This document shows, piece after piece, positions 48,241 through 61,140 of a stretch of DNA of 64,000 nt (the first letter of the stretch is position 1; each line of letters begins with the position of its first letter). Origin of the DNA: Symsagittifera roscoffensis (taxonomy: Eukaryota; Xenacoelomorpha; Acoela; Convolutidae); assembly GCF_963678635.1 (NCBI RefSeq), contig NC_087067.1:27227547-27291546 (forward strand), read 5' to 3'. The translations under genes and the position numbers were made by a program. Below the pieces are notes generated by a model that saw nothing but the letters and a program-made list of their open reading frames with translations, was not told where the DNA came from and did not search any database.

Positions 48241-48743
48241 CAACAGACATTGAGTGCATGCACAGAAACGCAGATGGATATCAGAACTCGGAAAACATCC
48301 GATCAGAAGAAACAGCGAATACAATAGATACGCGAATCAGCATCAAAACTCATACGCCCACAGAAACAACCGCACTGAAGAAAAATTAGCCGGAATCGCA
48401 AAATTCACCACAAAAAGCAATCAGCTCGAGATACGACTACAAAAATAGTTACCCAGATGCCAATTTCTTCTAAAATTTCGATTCCGCGATGAGCAGACTG
48501 CATTAAATTTCGCCAATCAATATCTCAATGACATTCCAGAAGTATTGCTCAGAAAGACAAAGCCTTAATAAGTCACCGACAAAACAACAGCAAAGACCTG
48601 AACTTGGAACGAACGAGACACCGGGGACGAAATTAAACAACGAGTCAAATACCACGATACAAGAAGAACAAGATGCAACATCCACCGAGGACAAAACAGC
48701 AGAGAAAAAAAATGATGTTCCATCAAATTCAAAAAAGGGAGAG

Positions 48744-49105
48744 TGTTATCCGTACGGATATCCATTGTAATACAAACTAATACAAAAACTAAAACAGGAA
48801 GTTTGTCAACACAAACTAAAACAGGAAACAATTATTTAGATTATTATAGATGCTATATAACCATATTGCAGTTATCTTTACCTAACTTATAGAAGTGTGA
48901 TGATTATGTACACGTACTTATTAAACTAAAGCCGTATGTAATAGTTATTATGAGTTTCTGTTTCTCTCTGAATTATGAGTTTCTCTCAAATCAGACGAAT
49001 GAAGTCAAGTTGGTCAAAAACCTCTTCTTATTTCTTACGCGAACCATTAGTTTATTATATCTCATATCCTACCACAATTCGACACACTTGTCCGTGGGTA
49101 TAACA
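48744..49105 (+). mobile_element. 3' LTR of the Ty3/gypsy-like element, with polypurine tract
   Basis: The LTR begins TGTTATCCGTACGG and ends GTGGGTATAACA; the ends TGTTAT/ATAACA are perfect inverted repeats. It is 362 bp. The purine tract AAAAAAGGGAGAG (48731-48743) lies immediately upstream, as expected for plus-strand priming. No 5' LTR is present in the window, so a target duplication cannot be tested. Confidence 0.88.
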
Positions 49106-49332
49106 GATCTCTATCATTAAATATGTGGCTCATAAAAAAATTCTTGATCAACTTCGATCAATAAAAAAGAAGCCAACAGATGATTGAAAAAATGTAAAAG
49201 ACTGAAAAGAAATCGAACAACATCGATAGAAAATTCCAATTTTCCAAATTCAAACGGCTAATTCGATTCTCAGTAGTTCCGAATATATAATAAATCTATC
49301 ATTAATCAATTTTAGATCTGGCAACTTAAATA

Positions 49333-49784
49333 TTAATTGATTGAAGATCTGTTTGGGGAAGGTCGACTGCTCCCATTGAATTTGGAAGCCGAAAGAGACC
49401 AGCCTCTTCCTGCTGTCGAAGTTTGATGACTCATTTGAGAGCTCCAGTTATTATCGTCTTTATCGTCTTCGTCACTGTTTTCAAAAACAGTTCCCACGCC
49501 ACCAGAATTTGACCCCGACATACCTAGTGAGGTCAAGAGGTCATCATCCTGCGGACCATTCGGGTCCTCGTCTTCTTCATCGGAATCCGCCAGGAGGTTC
49601 ATAGTTGAAGGAGTAACCCCCTTGTTCTTTCCTAGATTTGTCTGGGGGTGGGGGTGGGAGGGGTTAGCACCAAGAGTAGAAGATGCGGCTGAAGTGTTGC
49701 GTGAAGTTAGTTTCTTTCCAAAGGTGGAAATCGTGTTGCGTGCAGTTCCAGACCAGCTTTTGTTGTAATTTTTCGGAATCGCCC
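49333..49784 (-). CDS. CUEDC1: CUEDC1-like exon 2 (terminal)
   Basis: Acceptor ATGTTTAG at 49785; 452 nt, phase-matched to exon 1, TAA at 49335-49333. It encodes a Ser/Thr-rich basic part (TISTFGKKLTSRNTS), a His/Pro stretch and an acidic C-terminus (SDEEDEDP, NSDEDDKDDNN). Confidence 0.88.
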
Positions 49785-52700
49785 CTAAACATTATACTAT
49801 ATCATTCCTTTTCATAATTTTTGGGGACCACGTCGCAAGATATCTTTGGTGAGATGTTAGATATCACTTTCCAACACAGAGGCGAAGCGTAGCTTCACAA
49901 TACTTGCTATACAACACAAGCATAGCATTGCAAGCTAGTGATTAGAAAATGAGGCTGAAACCCACAAACAAAAGTACGTATTTTTAAAAGATATCTACAA
50001 GACTGATAAGATGTTCAATTTCGGAAAACCAGACAAGAAAAACAATGCCTTAAATAAAGACTCAATTTCATATACGGAGCGTCCACTTAGCCGGCAAAAC
50101 TTGGGTTGTAATCGTTAACCCGAAAACAAAATTATCACAGAGGCAAAGCTTAGCTTCACTTGATATATAACGCAAGCGCAGCATTGCAAGCTAGCGAATA
50201 AAAAATGAGAATAACAAAATGAAAAAAAATCTGAAAGAGTCAAAAACACAATGAACAGCATCGAAAAAGCGGTTAGTTTTTACAGAGCTGTCAATAAGCC
50301 GACAATACGTGGGTAGACAACACAAAACCCCATATAATATTGTTGTCCTATTAACTTTAACACTTTACAACACTAACGACAACGCATATTTGATTGCTTT
50401 TTTAAACAAAACTCAAATCTTGCCCTTCAAGGGACACGAATTAAGTTATAAACCAAAACCATTCAAGCAGAAGGAAGCTTCAAAGCGAAGAAAAAACAAA
50501 AGGAAAATATACGAAGTCAAGGCTAGTAAATTCACCAACAACAGGATTAAATTAACAACAATTGCAACTACAATGAAAACTTCTTAAATCTGAAGAAAAA
50601 TTCGTGATGTCTCAAATTGGCCGACGAAACATCAAGCAGGCAAACGAAAGTCCGGCAATTAGATTTTTCCTGTAAAATAAACTTACAATCTGCAATAATA
50701 CAATTTCATACTAACTGAAAAAAAACAAGATCCGGTCGAAACTCGAATATAAAGGAACTTCGACTATTAAAAAATTTGTAAGAAAAATTACTTATACTGG
50801 AAAAAACGTATAGTTTCCTATTACAAGAAGCTCTAGCGCAAATGCAATTAAAACTAGAGGACAGCTAAAGATGGAAACAACTGTAATTTCGAAAACTAGG
50901 TAATTTCGAAAACTGTTATTTCGAAAACTGGGCTTCACCCAAAAACCTTAGTTGTTTCTCTAATAAAATAACCAGGAGTGAATTTTTTGAAATCGAATTG
51001 GCACGCTAACCTTCGAGAAAATCGAGAGAAATTTCAAAAAACGGTCAAAAAATCAAAACTTATTTTTCCCGAGGGCATTACTTTTGTGGAAAAACATCTG
51101 TGCTTACCTGCATATGCAGGGAGCTTCAAAAAAGGAAGTATACCAATATATTTTTAGCGGCCAGTAAAAAGACCTCGAAAAAACTAGCAGTTGACTCATT
51201 TAGGCTTGAATTTAATTTCATTGCAAGAGAAGTAAATCCCAATTTAATGACTTCAAAATCTGTTAAAATCATCATTTAGTTCAGTTTTGTTAAATAATGA
51301 AGTGATAACCAGAGCTTCTAAGGTTGAAAGACTCTAAAAACGTTGGTCATTAGATTTGTGTGGGTAGTTAGCGAGAAACTCAAAAAATTTTCAAAAAACG
51401 GTCAAAAAATCAAAAATTTTACTTTTCCGAGGATCTTAACATCTTGTGTAAAAAGATTAAGGCGTAACCACTTATGCAGCGGAGCTTCTCGTTTTACTAA
51501 TTGGAACCAAAACTTCAAATTTGGGAGGATAGTTTTCGAGAAAAGTCAAAAAGTTTCAAAAAAACGGTCAACAAATCGAAATTTTTCACACAAGAAAACA
51601 ATTTCATTTCACACAAATCGAAAAAAAACTATGTCCAACCGGAATTCGTACCCCAGGCGCAAAGGTTCAAAAGCACGCGCTTTAGCATTATACTGAGACC
51701 GAGTGGGAAAATTGCAGGAAGTTTTTGAGGTCGCATACTAAATCAAGTCTACTTTTCTATATTTTTGTAGCAAAATTTGCTTAGAGGGCAAAAAAGTCAA
51801 TTTTCGATTACAATTCACTTGAAAATGTACATATTTTATCAAGTGGGGAGGGGGGTAAGATCTGTGAATGAATTAATAGGAGAAAAAGTAGCATAATGCC
51901 AGGCTTTTAGATCAGATAGTATACCAGTGGCAGGATTCATTGTTGGTGGATTAGAAGGCGGCTCCACTCGACGATCCGGTTCACTCCATGCACTAGCAGC
52001 AGATCCTATATCAGCAGACGGAGCAGGAGCGATCACACGCCCAAAATCGTTTTCAGGGTTGAATTTACCGTCACTGATGTAATGAGTTGGTTTAAGCCTC
52101 TCATTTTTGATGTCGTCAACTTGCTTCCTTCTCTCGTGTGAGTACTTCATGTCTCGGTCGAAAGTCGCATCATTCATGATTCTCAGAAAATCATCGGGAA
52201 GCGGACCCAAAAAAGGATTGTTGAACTTATACAGGGCTGTCTGGTATCTGTAGCTTGTTGCTACACTTGATTCGTTTGTCTCAATCGCCGGTTTTGACTC
52301 TTGAAAAGGTAAATTTGCGTACATATTAGAATCAGTCAAGACACTTTCTGGATTTTTCGGTGGTGTAACTGACGCTAAATGCATGTTGTACGAATCCACA
52401 TTATCAACCGCTAGTGAATTGGGGTTCGGCTGGTTGTTTTGGGTTCTGTTTCTGGTTTGTGATGACGATTTTGTTCCTCTAGTAGACTTCTCAACGCCAA
52501 AAGAGTCACACATTTCTAGCAATTGGTCTATCGTTGCATCCACTGCTCCATTGTTTGATCTTAGGACAGTCTCAATCGTTTCTGGATCCAAAGTGGGAAA
52601 CATGACTCCAAAATCGTGCATTGCCGCTTTGAACTCCAAAGGTTTAACTCCACCTCCACCGCCTTGCGACTGATTTCTGGAACTTTCATTTCGCGGTCTC

Positions 52701-52831
52701 GGAGAAGTACCTTCAGATGACGTAAGCTCAGACATACCATTTTGGTTGGCTGTGGATAATGTCGGGTTGCTCCTGTTATCAGGCGCGGGAGGCACTGTCG
52801 AGTTTGTAGTATTAATAGGGAAGAAAGCCAT
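49333..52831 (-). CDS. CUEDC1: CUEDC1-like CUE-domain protein, two exons (whole gene)
   Basis: CUE domains bind ubiquitin. The CUE domain lies at about residues 66-108 with the invariant MFP (DFGVMFPTLDPETIETVL) and the C-terminal LL (ATIDQLLEM). A second CUEDC1-specific block, NNPFLGPLPDDFLRI, is at about 204-218. Then comes a charged helix and ERLKP...NDFG, as in vertebrate CUEDC1. After the intron a segment ending STMNLLADSDEED matches the vertebrate STANLLDD region. Exons 52831-51925 and 49784-49333 join in phase 1 to give about 452 residues. The start is the ATG at 52831-52829. Function in this organism is inferred from the family only. Confidence 0.92.
49785..51924. other. CUEDC1 intron with repeats
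   Basis: It holds two hairpin-module repeats (49874 and 50139) and a repeat end near 50830. It also holds the second locus of the ~160-bp AAAAAACGGTCAAAAAA satellite (50940-51580). No coding sequence is supported. Confidence 0.6.
50940..51580. repeat. ~160-bp degenerate satellite, locus 2
   Basis: Three to four diverged units with CAAAAAACGGTCAAAAAATC at about 51043, 51392 and (variant) 51558. It is related to 29460-30240 and lies in the CUEDC1 intron. Confidence 0.6.
51925..52831 (-). CDS. CUEDC1: CUEDC1-like exon 1
   Basis: Starts at ATG (52831). The N-terminal 65 residues are low-complexity with a Gly run (SQGGGGGVKP). The exon ends in NPAT-G at a CACTG/GTATAC donor (51924). It contains all conserved domains. 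Confidence 0.92.
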
Positions 52832-53299
52832 CAGTTTAAAACAGCCAATAACCCTTTCTAGCGCAACTTTGCTCAGCAGATTTACGATCTAACTCCAAAC
52901 TAAACAGTTCTTGAGATGGCGTTTGAAGGCATTTCGACTACTAATTTCTATTTCTTTCAATGGCAAGACGAATCAAACTCTGCTAGATAAACAGGCAAAT
53001 CTAAAAATAGATTGATTCACTGTACTAACACTTACTGGTTTTTGAAAAGTTAAAACCATATAAACAGAGAGGCGGAAGAGAGCTTAGCCTCTTCACTACA
53101 CGATTGCAATGGGAAATATAACGAGAATTCTTTTCGTAAAAAAATCAAACGAACAAAAAACACGTTTGGATCGCTGCTGAGCAGAATGTTACGATAAGAA
53201 CTACATTTGCAGATAGCACTAAAAAATACCAAAAAAATAGCACTGCAGCTAGCCGGCAAAAAAATTGGACGAATGCTATTAATTCAAAAAAAAACGAAT

Positions 53300-54540
53300 A
53301 CGGAGGTGAAGCGGAGCTGCTCATCACCTGCGATACAACACAAAACAATACTGCGAAGGCCACTGAATGGAGGAAAACATAGTCTTTAAAATCATCGAAC
53401 ATTTTTTCTACTTGTCTCCAATGCGGTTCAACTTGAGAGAAAACGCCCATAAAACACTTGCCATCATTCAATTAGTACTTCAAAACAAAATTAACAAAGT
53501 GTTAATTAAGCCAATGACAGTCGGGTATATGATCGTTGAGTAAAAAAAAACGCAAAAAAACTAGAGCTGAAAAATTTGGCATTCGAGGTTTTAAGTCAAC
53601 CTGAAATTAACGTACACGAGCATTAAAATTTATGTTCGCCATTCGAACGAAGACAAACATGGGTGCCGTTAAGCCCGGAAAAAACTTCAATGCAACAATG
53701 ATTTTTGACATTCCAAGTTTTATGTCCTCTTTCTTCGATGCACACAAACGTAAGTAAAAATAGTTTCTCTCTTCAAACGAGTAAAACTGAGTAAAATAAA
53801 AAACGACAATGAGGATAATAAAGATCAAACAAATCGGCAATTTTCCAGCCGAGAAACAATCCACGCCACAAAAAATAATAGGAGAAAATACACAAATCTT
53901 TAAACATGTAAAACATTTGCAAATTCAGCAGGGCATCCTTCCATGTTTGAAATAGCTACTCTTTTAAGAAAAATGTGTGCTGAGAAATTAAGATCACTTA
54001 AACTGTTATGAAAAATCAGTTGACGAAAAAAATGGATCAAAAAAATACACCAGAAAATCTGACATAAAATCACTTCAGCATTCAACTCAAGAAGTATCGA
54101 GACAAGTTTCAATTGAGAAAAAAAGAAAGGGGCTAAAAATATTTTTTTTTAAATCAAGCAAATTAAGATTCTTGAAGTTTTTTCACAGAGGGTCGACGAA
54201 CTTGATTTTAAGCTTTCTAAAATATAATGTCAAAGGTGAATAGATTTTTGGTCAGAAACTAATTTAAAACAAAAAAAGGCAGAATTACAGCCGAAACCCA
54301 ATAAGCTGAAAAGCGTCCAAACATTTCGGCATAAAAGTTCAAATTATCATCATTGTACAGCATACTATCAACCAACCCTGTTTGTGCATTAAACGTAGGT
54401 GTTTCACACCATTGAAAGTTTCACCTTTAAGTTTCACCATTGCTTGAAAGTTAACGATTCAGTTAACAAGTTATTTACAGGAAAAAAAGTCAGTACCTAA
54501 TTGCAACACCCTTGCTGATCACAAGGGTAAAAACAAGAAA
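53300..54540. repeat. Long interspersed repeat, copy upstream of CUEDC1
   Basis: It begins ACGGAGGTGAAGCGGAGC and ends CACCCTTGCTGATCACAAGGGT (54507-54528), itself a hairpin. Phrases such as TTGTCTCCAATGCGGTTC (53412), AAACAATCCACGCCA (53857) and TTTGAAATAGCT recur in the same order in 58249-60330. It is non-coding. 52832-53299 is the CUEDC1 upstream flank with no other feature seen. Confidence 0.75.
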
Positions 54541-54799
54541 AGGTTCTTCTGTAAACTGAACAAACCAGAAATAGTAACAACTGCGAAATCAAAAAAAACA
54601 TGTATTGCCTAATTCGAATCAGATGATAATTTGCAGAATCTCCCTGGATGAACCATTCCTAAAACCAAAACGAAAAGGTCAAAGATAAAGCCACAAAAAG
54701 GATGGTAATTTCAACAAACCCAACAAACCAATAAGACATAATTTATGATTATACAGTCGCAAATGTCACTACCTTACCCTCCCCATACAAGGGTGCACT

Positions 54800-57040
54800 G
54801 AAATCATGCTCTTTCCGAATTTTTAGCCCTAACCCTGGTCCCTATGTTTTCTCCCCTTGCAAACAAAATACTAAGGTACCCAAGCCAGCGTCTGGTGCCA
54901 CGTATGCGGTTAGATCGATTTTTAAAAGTAGCGGTCTTAAAAAGCCCAAAGCGCACAAAATATTTTCACTGCCCCTTTTGTACTGATTCCTATATACTGC
55001 TCCCACTTGTGACTAACAATACTAACCTTACACGCCAACGTTTCACAAACCCCCCTCTGACAACTCATTCCCACCCAGTGATCACACGTCCCCTTGTAAG
55101 CAACAAAACTCCGAATTTGCGGCTTGACTCAAACCCCCCTAGTGCAACGAACCCTCTAATCAAACACGAAAACTCACTGAACATCCTGCATTAAAATTGT
55201 AACGGCATCTCTGGGAAAGCACCTGAAACGAAAAACCAAATCCACATCGCGGTATTTCTTCAAGAAACTATGTTAAACTTGAAAAATCGCACTCCTTAGC
55301 TAGGAGCAAAAAAATGCATATATTATAAGGACCGTACTCGAGAGGAAGGCGGACTCTTTACTGACATTGATAGCTCCCTTCTATACGAGGAATTGAAAAC
55401 AGTGCAAGACGGAATTTTGGAGGCGCAATGCGTACAAAGGCCAGCAGCCAAAAAGTCCGTATCACAATTTTTTACATCTCTCTCCGCTCTAGCTGCCCTT
55501 AAAGACTTTAAAGCATTCATTACAGCTCTTTTATCCGATTAAAACAGCATTGTCTTAGTTGACGCTAATGCCCCTACCCCTCTTTGAAACTCAAATATCC
55601 CTGAAGACCAACGTGGGGCCAACTAATTGAATCTACATTTACCACAAAAAATGTCCATCATCAAACTGGGCTTCCATACGATAGTTACACGTCAGCATCC
55701 TCCTCCTCCTCCTCCTCCAAAAATTAGGATCAGACAATCTACCAATTCCAATAACCTTTCCAATAGCAAAGATTCACCGCTCGCTCCACGCAAAAGTTTT
55801 ATTTACACTTAAAGACGGGAAAGGTTATACCAACCAATGAATATGAGCTTTAGGGGAAAAAATACTGCAGCACGATGTAAACGCCGCAGAGCGTACCTTT
55901 CGGGACACTAAAATTGCTGCAGCACGTCACCATTTTTCCACTGGCCGGCATCGTTTCCCTCCTCCAAAGAGATCATGGCCCCAACTTCTAGACAGAAAAA
56001 AAAACGGCGAGAAATTCTCCAGACACCTAAATAACAAACGTCGTCCAGTAAGTTCTGGAAAGTGGTCTGGACATTGAAAGGCAGCATGTCTGTAGTATGA
56101 ACCCACCAATTTAATTTAAATGATAGAAAAACTTCGCGGCCGGTTGAAATTTCAAATGATTTAACAGTTTTTGATTTTTTAACGTAGCTATTTCTTCAAT
56201 ATCGCCCCAATCTAAAAAAGCAGTTTTTCGCTGGCAACTTCTGCCCTTTTAACCAGATTGCATCATTTCAATGGCCTCATCAACCTTTTACAAAATATTA
56301 TTGGCTCAAGATCCTTTGTTTGTTCTTTTAAAAGTTCCGCCTTGTCTTTCTCTTATAAAACTAATTAACTACACTGCAAACAGTTCAAAATGCTGCTTTC
56401 CAAGTGATTAAGGGTGCAAAAAGATGAGCGCAAAGGACGATTTACATTCAGAATGTGGCCTTTGAATGTGGATCACTGCCATTTACTGTCATCGCAGTGC
56501 GCCCTCAAAAGTTTTTTTTCCATCAAATCCGCTACTTTTTCATCATCATTATCCCAAACCCCCCTCGGAATATCTGCGTTGTTTGACTTATACGCGCCCT
56601 GAAAATGACACTATCGTATTATAAATTAATACTCTTATGCCTATCAAAAATTTTCTTGGACGAATTTCTTTCATGTTCAACAATTTTTAATTGTTCAAAA
56701 GCAAATTGGCACTCTCAGAGTTAGGCAGGCCATGACAGGTGCACCATCCCCAAAAGTTCTGCCCTTTGGAGCACCTGAAACCTTCCTCACCGGAGAATCT
56801 CTCCCTCGTTCTACTAGGAGGAGAGTACAGCCCCTTCCTGAATATGTACCTCAACCAAACTGACCCCAACTTCCACCCAAACTACTCGTACTGTCCTTTA
56901 CCGCATACCTTTCTTCATCTTTTTAACTGTCCCAGAACACCACTTCATTAACCCCACTAGACTAGTGGCTCGTCTGACCAAATTTGCGACGTTTCTGACG
57001 CTTGATTTGAGCATGCCGGAAGCGACCCCCCAGAGCTAAA
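54800..57040 (+). mobile_element. Decayed Jockey/CR1-type LINE
   Basis: After an ORF1-like tail with a CPFC finger remnant (HCPFCTD, 54975), the AP-endonuclease start NCNGISGKAPE appears at about 55200, then FLQETMLN and YYKDRTREEGGLF. Later come LVDANAPTPL and PEDQRGAN, the usual D-x-N-A-H site with H replaced. A linker (ERTFRDTKIAAARHHF) follows near 55890. The reverse-transcriptase core is deleted. The post-RT part has DDLHSECGL near 56440 and SPFLNMYLNQTDP...CPLPHTFLHLFNCP near 56850-56930. The end near 57040 is an AACAACAAC-rich tail. Many stops. Confidence 0.82.
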
Positions 57041-57069
57041 AGCAACAACAACAGAAATAATGTTACATC

Positions 57070-57760
57070 TGAGCGTATCATGCAGATTATTACACAGAGG
57101 CAAAGCGAACTACTGGAGTTTCGAACTAATTGCGATGTCACTCAAGCTTAGCATGAAGTTACTTAGAAAAAATCGAAATTTTGCGCGGAATGAGTTTCAA
57201 TTTTAAAAGAAAACAACCACCGGCGTGAAATCAAACTTCACGAAATATGTCGAGCGGCAACCCTGCAGACAAAAGTTGGGACAACTCTCGTTGAGCAGGA
57301 AGCAAAACTTTTGTCATTAAAAGTTCTGAAATTTTTACACCTTCTGGAAACAAAAAAAATGAAAAACTTATTTACCAATCGAACAACGCACAATTGAGTC
57401 AATGGCCAAAAAACTTCAGCCAAAACATTTGAACCAAACTAAGCTTTCAACCAACAACAACAAAAGGATTTACAAAAAAAAACAGATTCAGTAAATTTAC
57501 AAATACAGGAATAAACTTAAAACACTTTAGGTTACAATGCAATCTGCTTATGGAACAGAAAAATCGATGATGTGGCAACTAAGCCGACGAAACATAAGCA
57601 TGCAAAGAAAAGGCCGAAAATCAACTCATAAATATTTCCCGTTCAAAAAACCTGGTCCTGTCCAGATTCGAGCTTGGGACCTCTTCCATCCGAGCGGATC
57701 CCTTCAGTTAAAATTCATCAGCTTGATCTTTTGCAAAAAATTTGGCAATCTGGATTGTCA
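57070..57760. repeat. Repeat-family copy after the LINE
   Basis: It starts GTTACATCTGAGCGTATCAT followed by ACACAGAGGCAAAGCG; the same start occurs at 60493. It includes GATGTGGCAACTAAGCCGAC (57570) and a tRNA-like ATTCGAGCTTGGGAC (57664). Non-coding. Confidence 0.55.
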
Positions 57761-58248
57761 TTAATGCATAAAATCGATGAATCGATAGGTCTAATGAATC
57801 TTTAATAAGAAAATCCATTTATGGCTTTAATCAGTGTTTCTTGATTGCTTCTACTTTATCTCCGTGCAAACACTCCAAATTGATACGAGTAAACCCCTTT
57901 TTTTGAGAGAACAAAATGGGTATTCAAATTTTGATTCGAATGATATTTATTGGTTATAGCAAACCTCAAACGTATACGGAGGTCGAATAAAAAGTCCCAA
58001 TCCTATCCCAATATCAATTCTATGAACATTATCATGCATTTCTTAAAGTGATTCAAAACGCAATCTGTCTTCGAAAATTACACGAAAGTACACTAGCGGA
58101 CGAACTGAACTGTAGCTAAAGCTGTTCCTGTGCCTGCATGCTAAAAGAAAAAAAATCTAGAACAAACTCAGATTTTTATAGCATCAGCAAATTGCGATAG
58201 CTGAATGAATTGATAAATGGGTAAAAAAACATATGCGTAAAGTGAAAA

Positions 58249-60330
58249 CGGAGGCGAAGCGGAGCTTCTCGTCACTTGCGATACAACACAAGACAACACG
58301 GCAGCTAGCGAAGAAAAATAAAATGAAAGCCACTAAATGGGTGACAAATAGTTGAAATCATCAAATATTTTTTGTTTGTCTCCAATGCCGTTCACTTGAG
58401 AGAGAACGCTGATAAAAACAATTGCCATTATTCAATTAGCACTGAAAACAAAAATGCGACCAAAAACGCTACAGGGAAAAACTAAATAAGTTAAACTTTG
58501 AGTCTACAAAAATTCTCAAGTGACGCACGCCAATTATGAGTCTACATAATTGATAAATGACGCAAGCTAATTATGACGCATTAGCAGCACCAGTCAATTT
58601 GAAGAAAAAAAAAGAAGTTTACCAAACAAAATGCCCTAATTTATAGTCGACGCATTTTAGCTAGTGTACGAAAAATTTCATTATAAATATCCGACCCTGC
58701 CCAGGTTTGAACACTCTTATTTTGTTGCTGGTCTGCTTCCCTACCTCTACGGTACAGATCCATGATACCTTGAAGCTAAAGTGCTATTTGTAATATTATA
58801 GTCGATGTTAATATCCTTAGCATTGGCTGTACTTAATAGCTGGTTATTGATGAAAATGAACACGTTTGTCGCAACAATATTTGCGTCGCAACAGTATTTG
58901 CAACTTAAGTTGAAAAAAAAAATTCATACTATAACACAAGCTTTGCTTGTGTAATAAAACGCCAATTAAGCCAACACTTCGGTACGTGCTCACTGAGTAC
59001 AAATCAAAACCTCAGTAATTCCAGGTTTTAGTCACCCTAAAGAACACCTACACAAGCATAAAAATTATGTTCGCCTTTCAAACGATTTAATACGAGCCGA
59101 CTTAACCGATCTAACACAAGCCAAAACCGCTTTAAAAAGATCCTTTTAAGCTGTCGTTATGTAACAACCGACATTAAAAAATCGAACAGAGCCATGATCA
59201 CTTCTTTCCAGGTGAAAATGTTGATCGCTGCTGGGAAATGATTTCGATAAAACTTATTTTAACAAGTAAAAAAAAAGTTCGAACATTTTTTGAAAATTTG
59301 TTCGAATGCGTTTAAATTTTAGCAAAAATGCTGGTTAACACAAGTTCCAGTGCTATAAGATTACAAAAATTCAGAAAAAAAAAGAAAAATATTGGCCTGG
59401 CTCTAGGTGCTTAAAAATTTTGCTTTATTTACTCTAATGAGAGACAACACGAGATAAAAGCCAAAATAATCAAGAAAGACAGAAAAGAATATGTTTCGGC
59501 CAAAAAATAAAAGCAACAATCACAAATCAGCAAACGGACCTTATTAAACTAGTAAATTAACATTTCAGAAGCTAATTTAAGGGCTCAGAAAAATCTGCAC
59601 CGATCAATTGGAAAAGAAATTTTCTTCGACAATAAGGCCACTACACTCAGTCTTCAGAAAATTTGATAGCCAAAAAATCAAAGCAAAAATTCACACAAAA
59701 ATGGCAGCTTAAAAAAACAATCCACGCCAAAACAAAAACAGAAATTACATAGATCTAAAAAACTTGCACCATTGAAAACTTCAGAAAGGCATTCGTCCAC
59801 CTTTGAAATAGCTGTTCTATTAAGACAAAATGTGCGCTGACAAAACTAAGCCGGCAACATACGCAGAAAGGCGATAGACCGAAAATTTATGCGTTTGAAA
59901 AGTCTTCGCGATATTTCAAAAACTCAATGTATCATCATCTTGGATAAATAAATAGGAAAACTTATCTTATCTAAAGACAATTGAGACACTAAGCTGCTAT
60001 TTCAGTTTTTAACAAAAAATGTTAGCAGTGTAAAAAGCAAAAACGCAAAAAAAAAATTTAGACAGCTCAAAACTGCATTAAATAAGAAACCATATCTAAC
60101 GAAAAAAAACTCTTTCAACAAAAATTTCAAAAAAAATAAGAAGTAAATTGATTTTTGGCCAAAAACTAATTTGTTTAATAGAAGAAAACAAGCTGACAGA
60201 ATTACGGCCGACACACAAGGAGCTGAAAATCTTCCAAACATTTCGGCAAAAAATCAATTTACGAATTTTGTGAACAACTTATTTACGGAGAAAAAGTCAA
60301 GTACACGATTGTAACACCCTAGAAACAAGC
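58249..60330. repeat. Long interspersed repeat, longest copy
   Basis: It opens CGGAGGCGAAGCGGAGC with CACTTGCGATACAACAC and is collinear with 53300-54540 but about 800 bp longer. It ends near TAACACCCTAG (60313). No coding potential. 57761-58248 shows nothing supportable. Confidence 0.7.
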
Positions 60331-60492
60331 AAGCGTTCCTCTAAAAAACGAACGAACATCAGCTAGCAACAACTGCAAACTGTTGAAACTGCAGAGGCAA
60401 AGAAAACCACATATTGCCCGATTCGAACCAAACCATACATTGCATAAGCACGAAATGGAAGTTGACATGGCAATAACTAATAACACCGAGTT

Positions 60493-60700
60493 TGTTACAT
60501 CTGAGCGTATCATACAGCTTATTACACGGAGGCGATGCAACCCAATCATAGCATAACTACTTGCGATGCCAAAAGCAACCACCAGCGTCGAGAAAAACTT
60601 CACAAAAAACGTCGAGCGGCAACTATCCAGACACAAGTTGGGTCAGCTCTCGTTGAGCCGGAAGCAAAAATTTTGGCTGAAGGATGCTAGAATTGCTGAT
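60493..60700. repeat. Further copy of the GTTACATCTGAGCG repeat start
   Basis: Begins as at 57070 and includes GTCGAGCGGCAAC (60613), also found at 57248. It is short and truncated. Confidence 0.5.
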
Positions 60701-61140
60701 TGGATGGATACCCGAACATATGGATGGATTGCAGAACTGATAGATGAATAGAAGGATGAATGACTGAAAGGATCGCTGGAAGGAAAGATAGACTGGTTGG
60801 ATTGAAGGACGACGGATGGCTACATGGAAAGATGGCCTGATAGATTACACATTGGACGGATGATAGATGGCTACATAAATGGATGGATCGTTTGTCGGAC
60901 GAAAAAATGGTTCAATTAACTGCTTGCGCTGCCCTCCATTGCCTTGCATCGCACTGCCTTGACTTGCTCTGCCTTGCCCTGAATTGTCTGGCACTGCCCA
61001 GCCTTGAGCTTGCCTGCTGTGCGCTACCCTGCTTTGTGATGCCTTACCAAGTGCTGCCCTTTTTTTCCGATGCCCTGCATTGCCTTGCATTGTCCTCTAT
61101 TTCGCTGCCATTTCCCTGCCTCGAACAGCGCTGCTTTGCA
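60700..61140. repeat. Degenerate GGAT and TGCCT simple repeats
   Basis: 60700-60900 is a decayed GGAT/GGATGGAT array. 60925-61140 is a decayed TTGCC/TGCCT pentanucleotide array. Both create spurious frames on either strand. A GATA-tailed element copy follows at 61170-61315. 61316-62380 has no gene; a repeat fragment with CAGAGACGAAGC lies at 61503. Confidence 0.75.
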
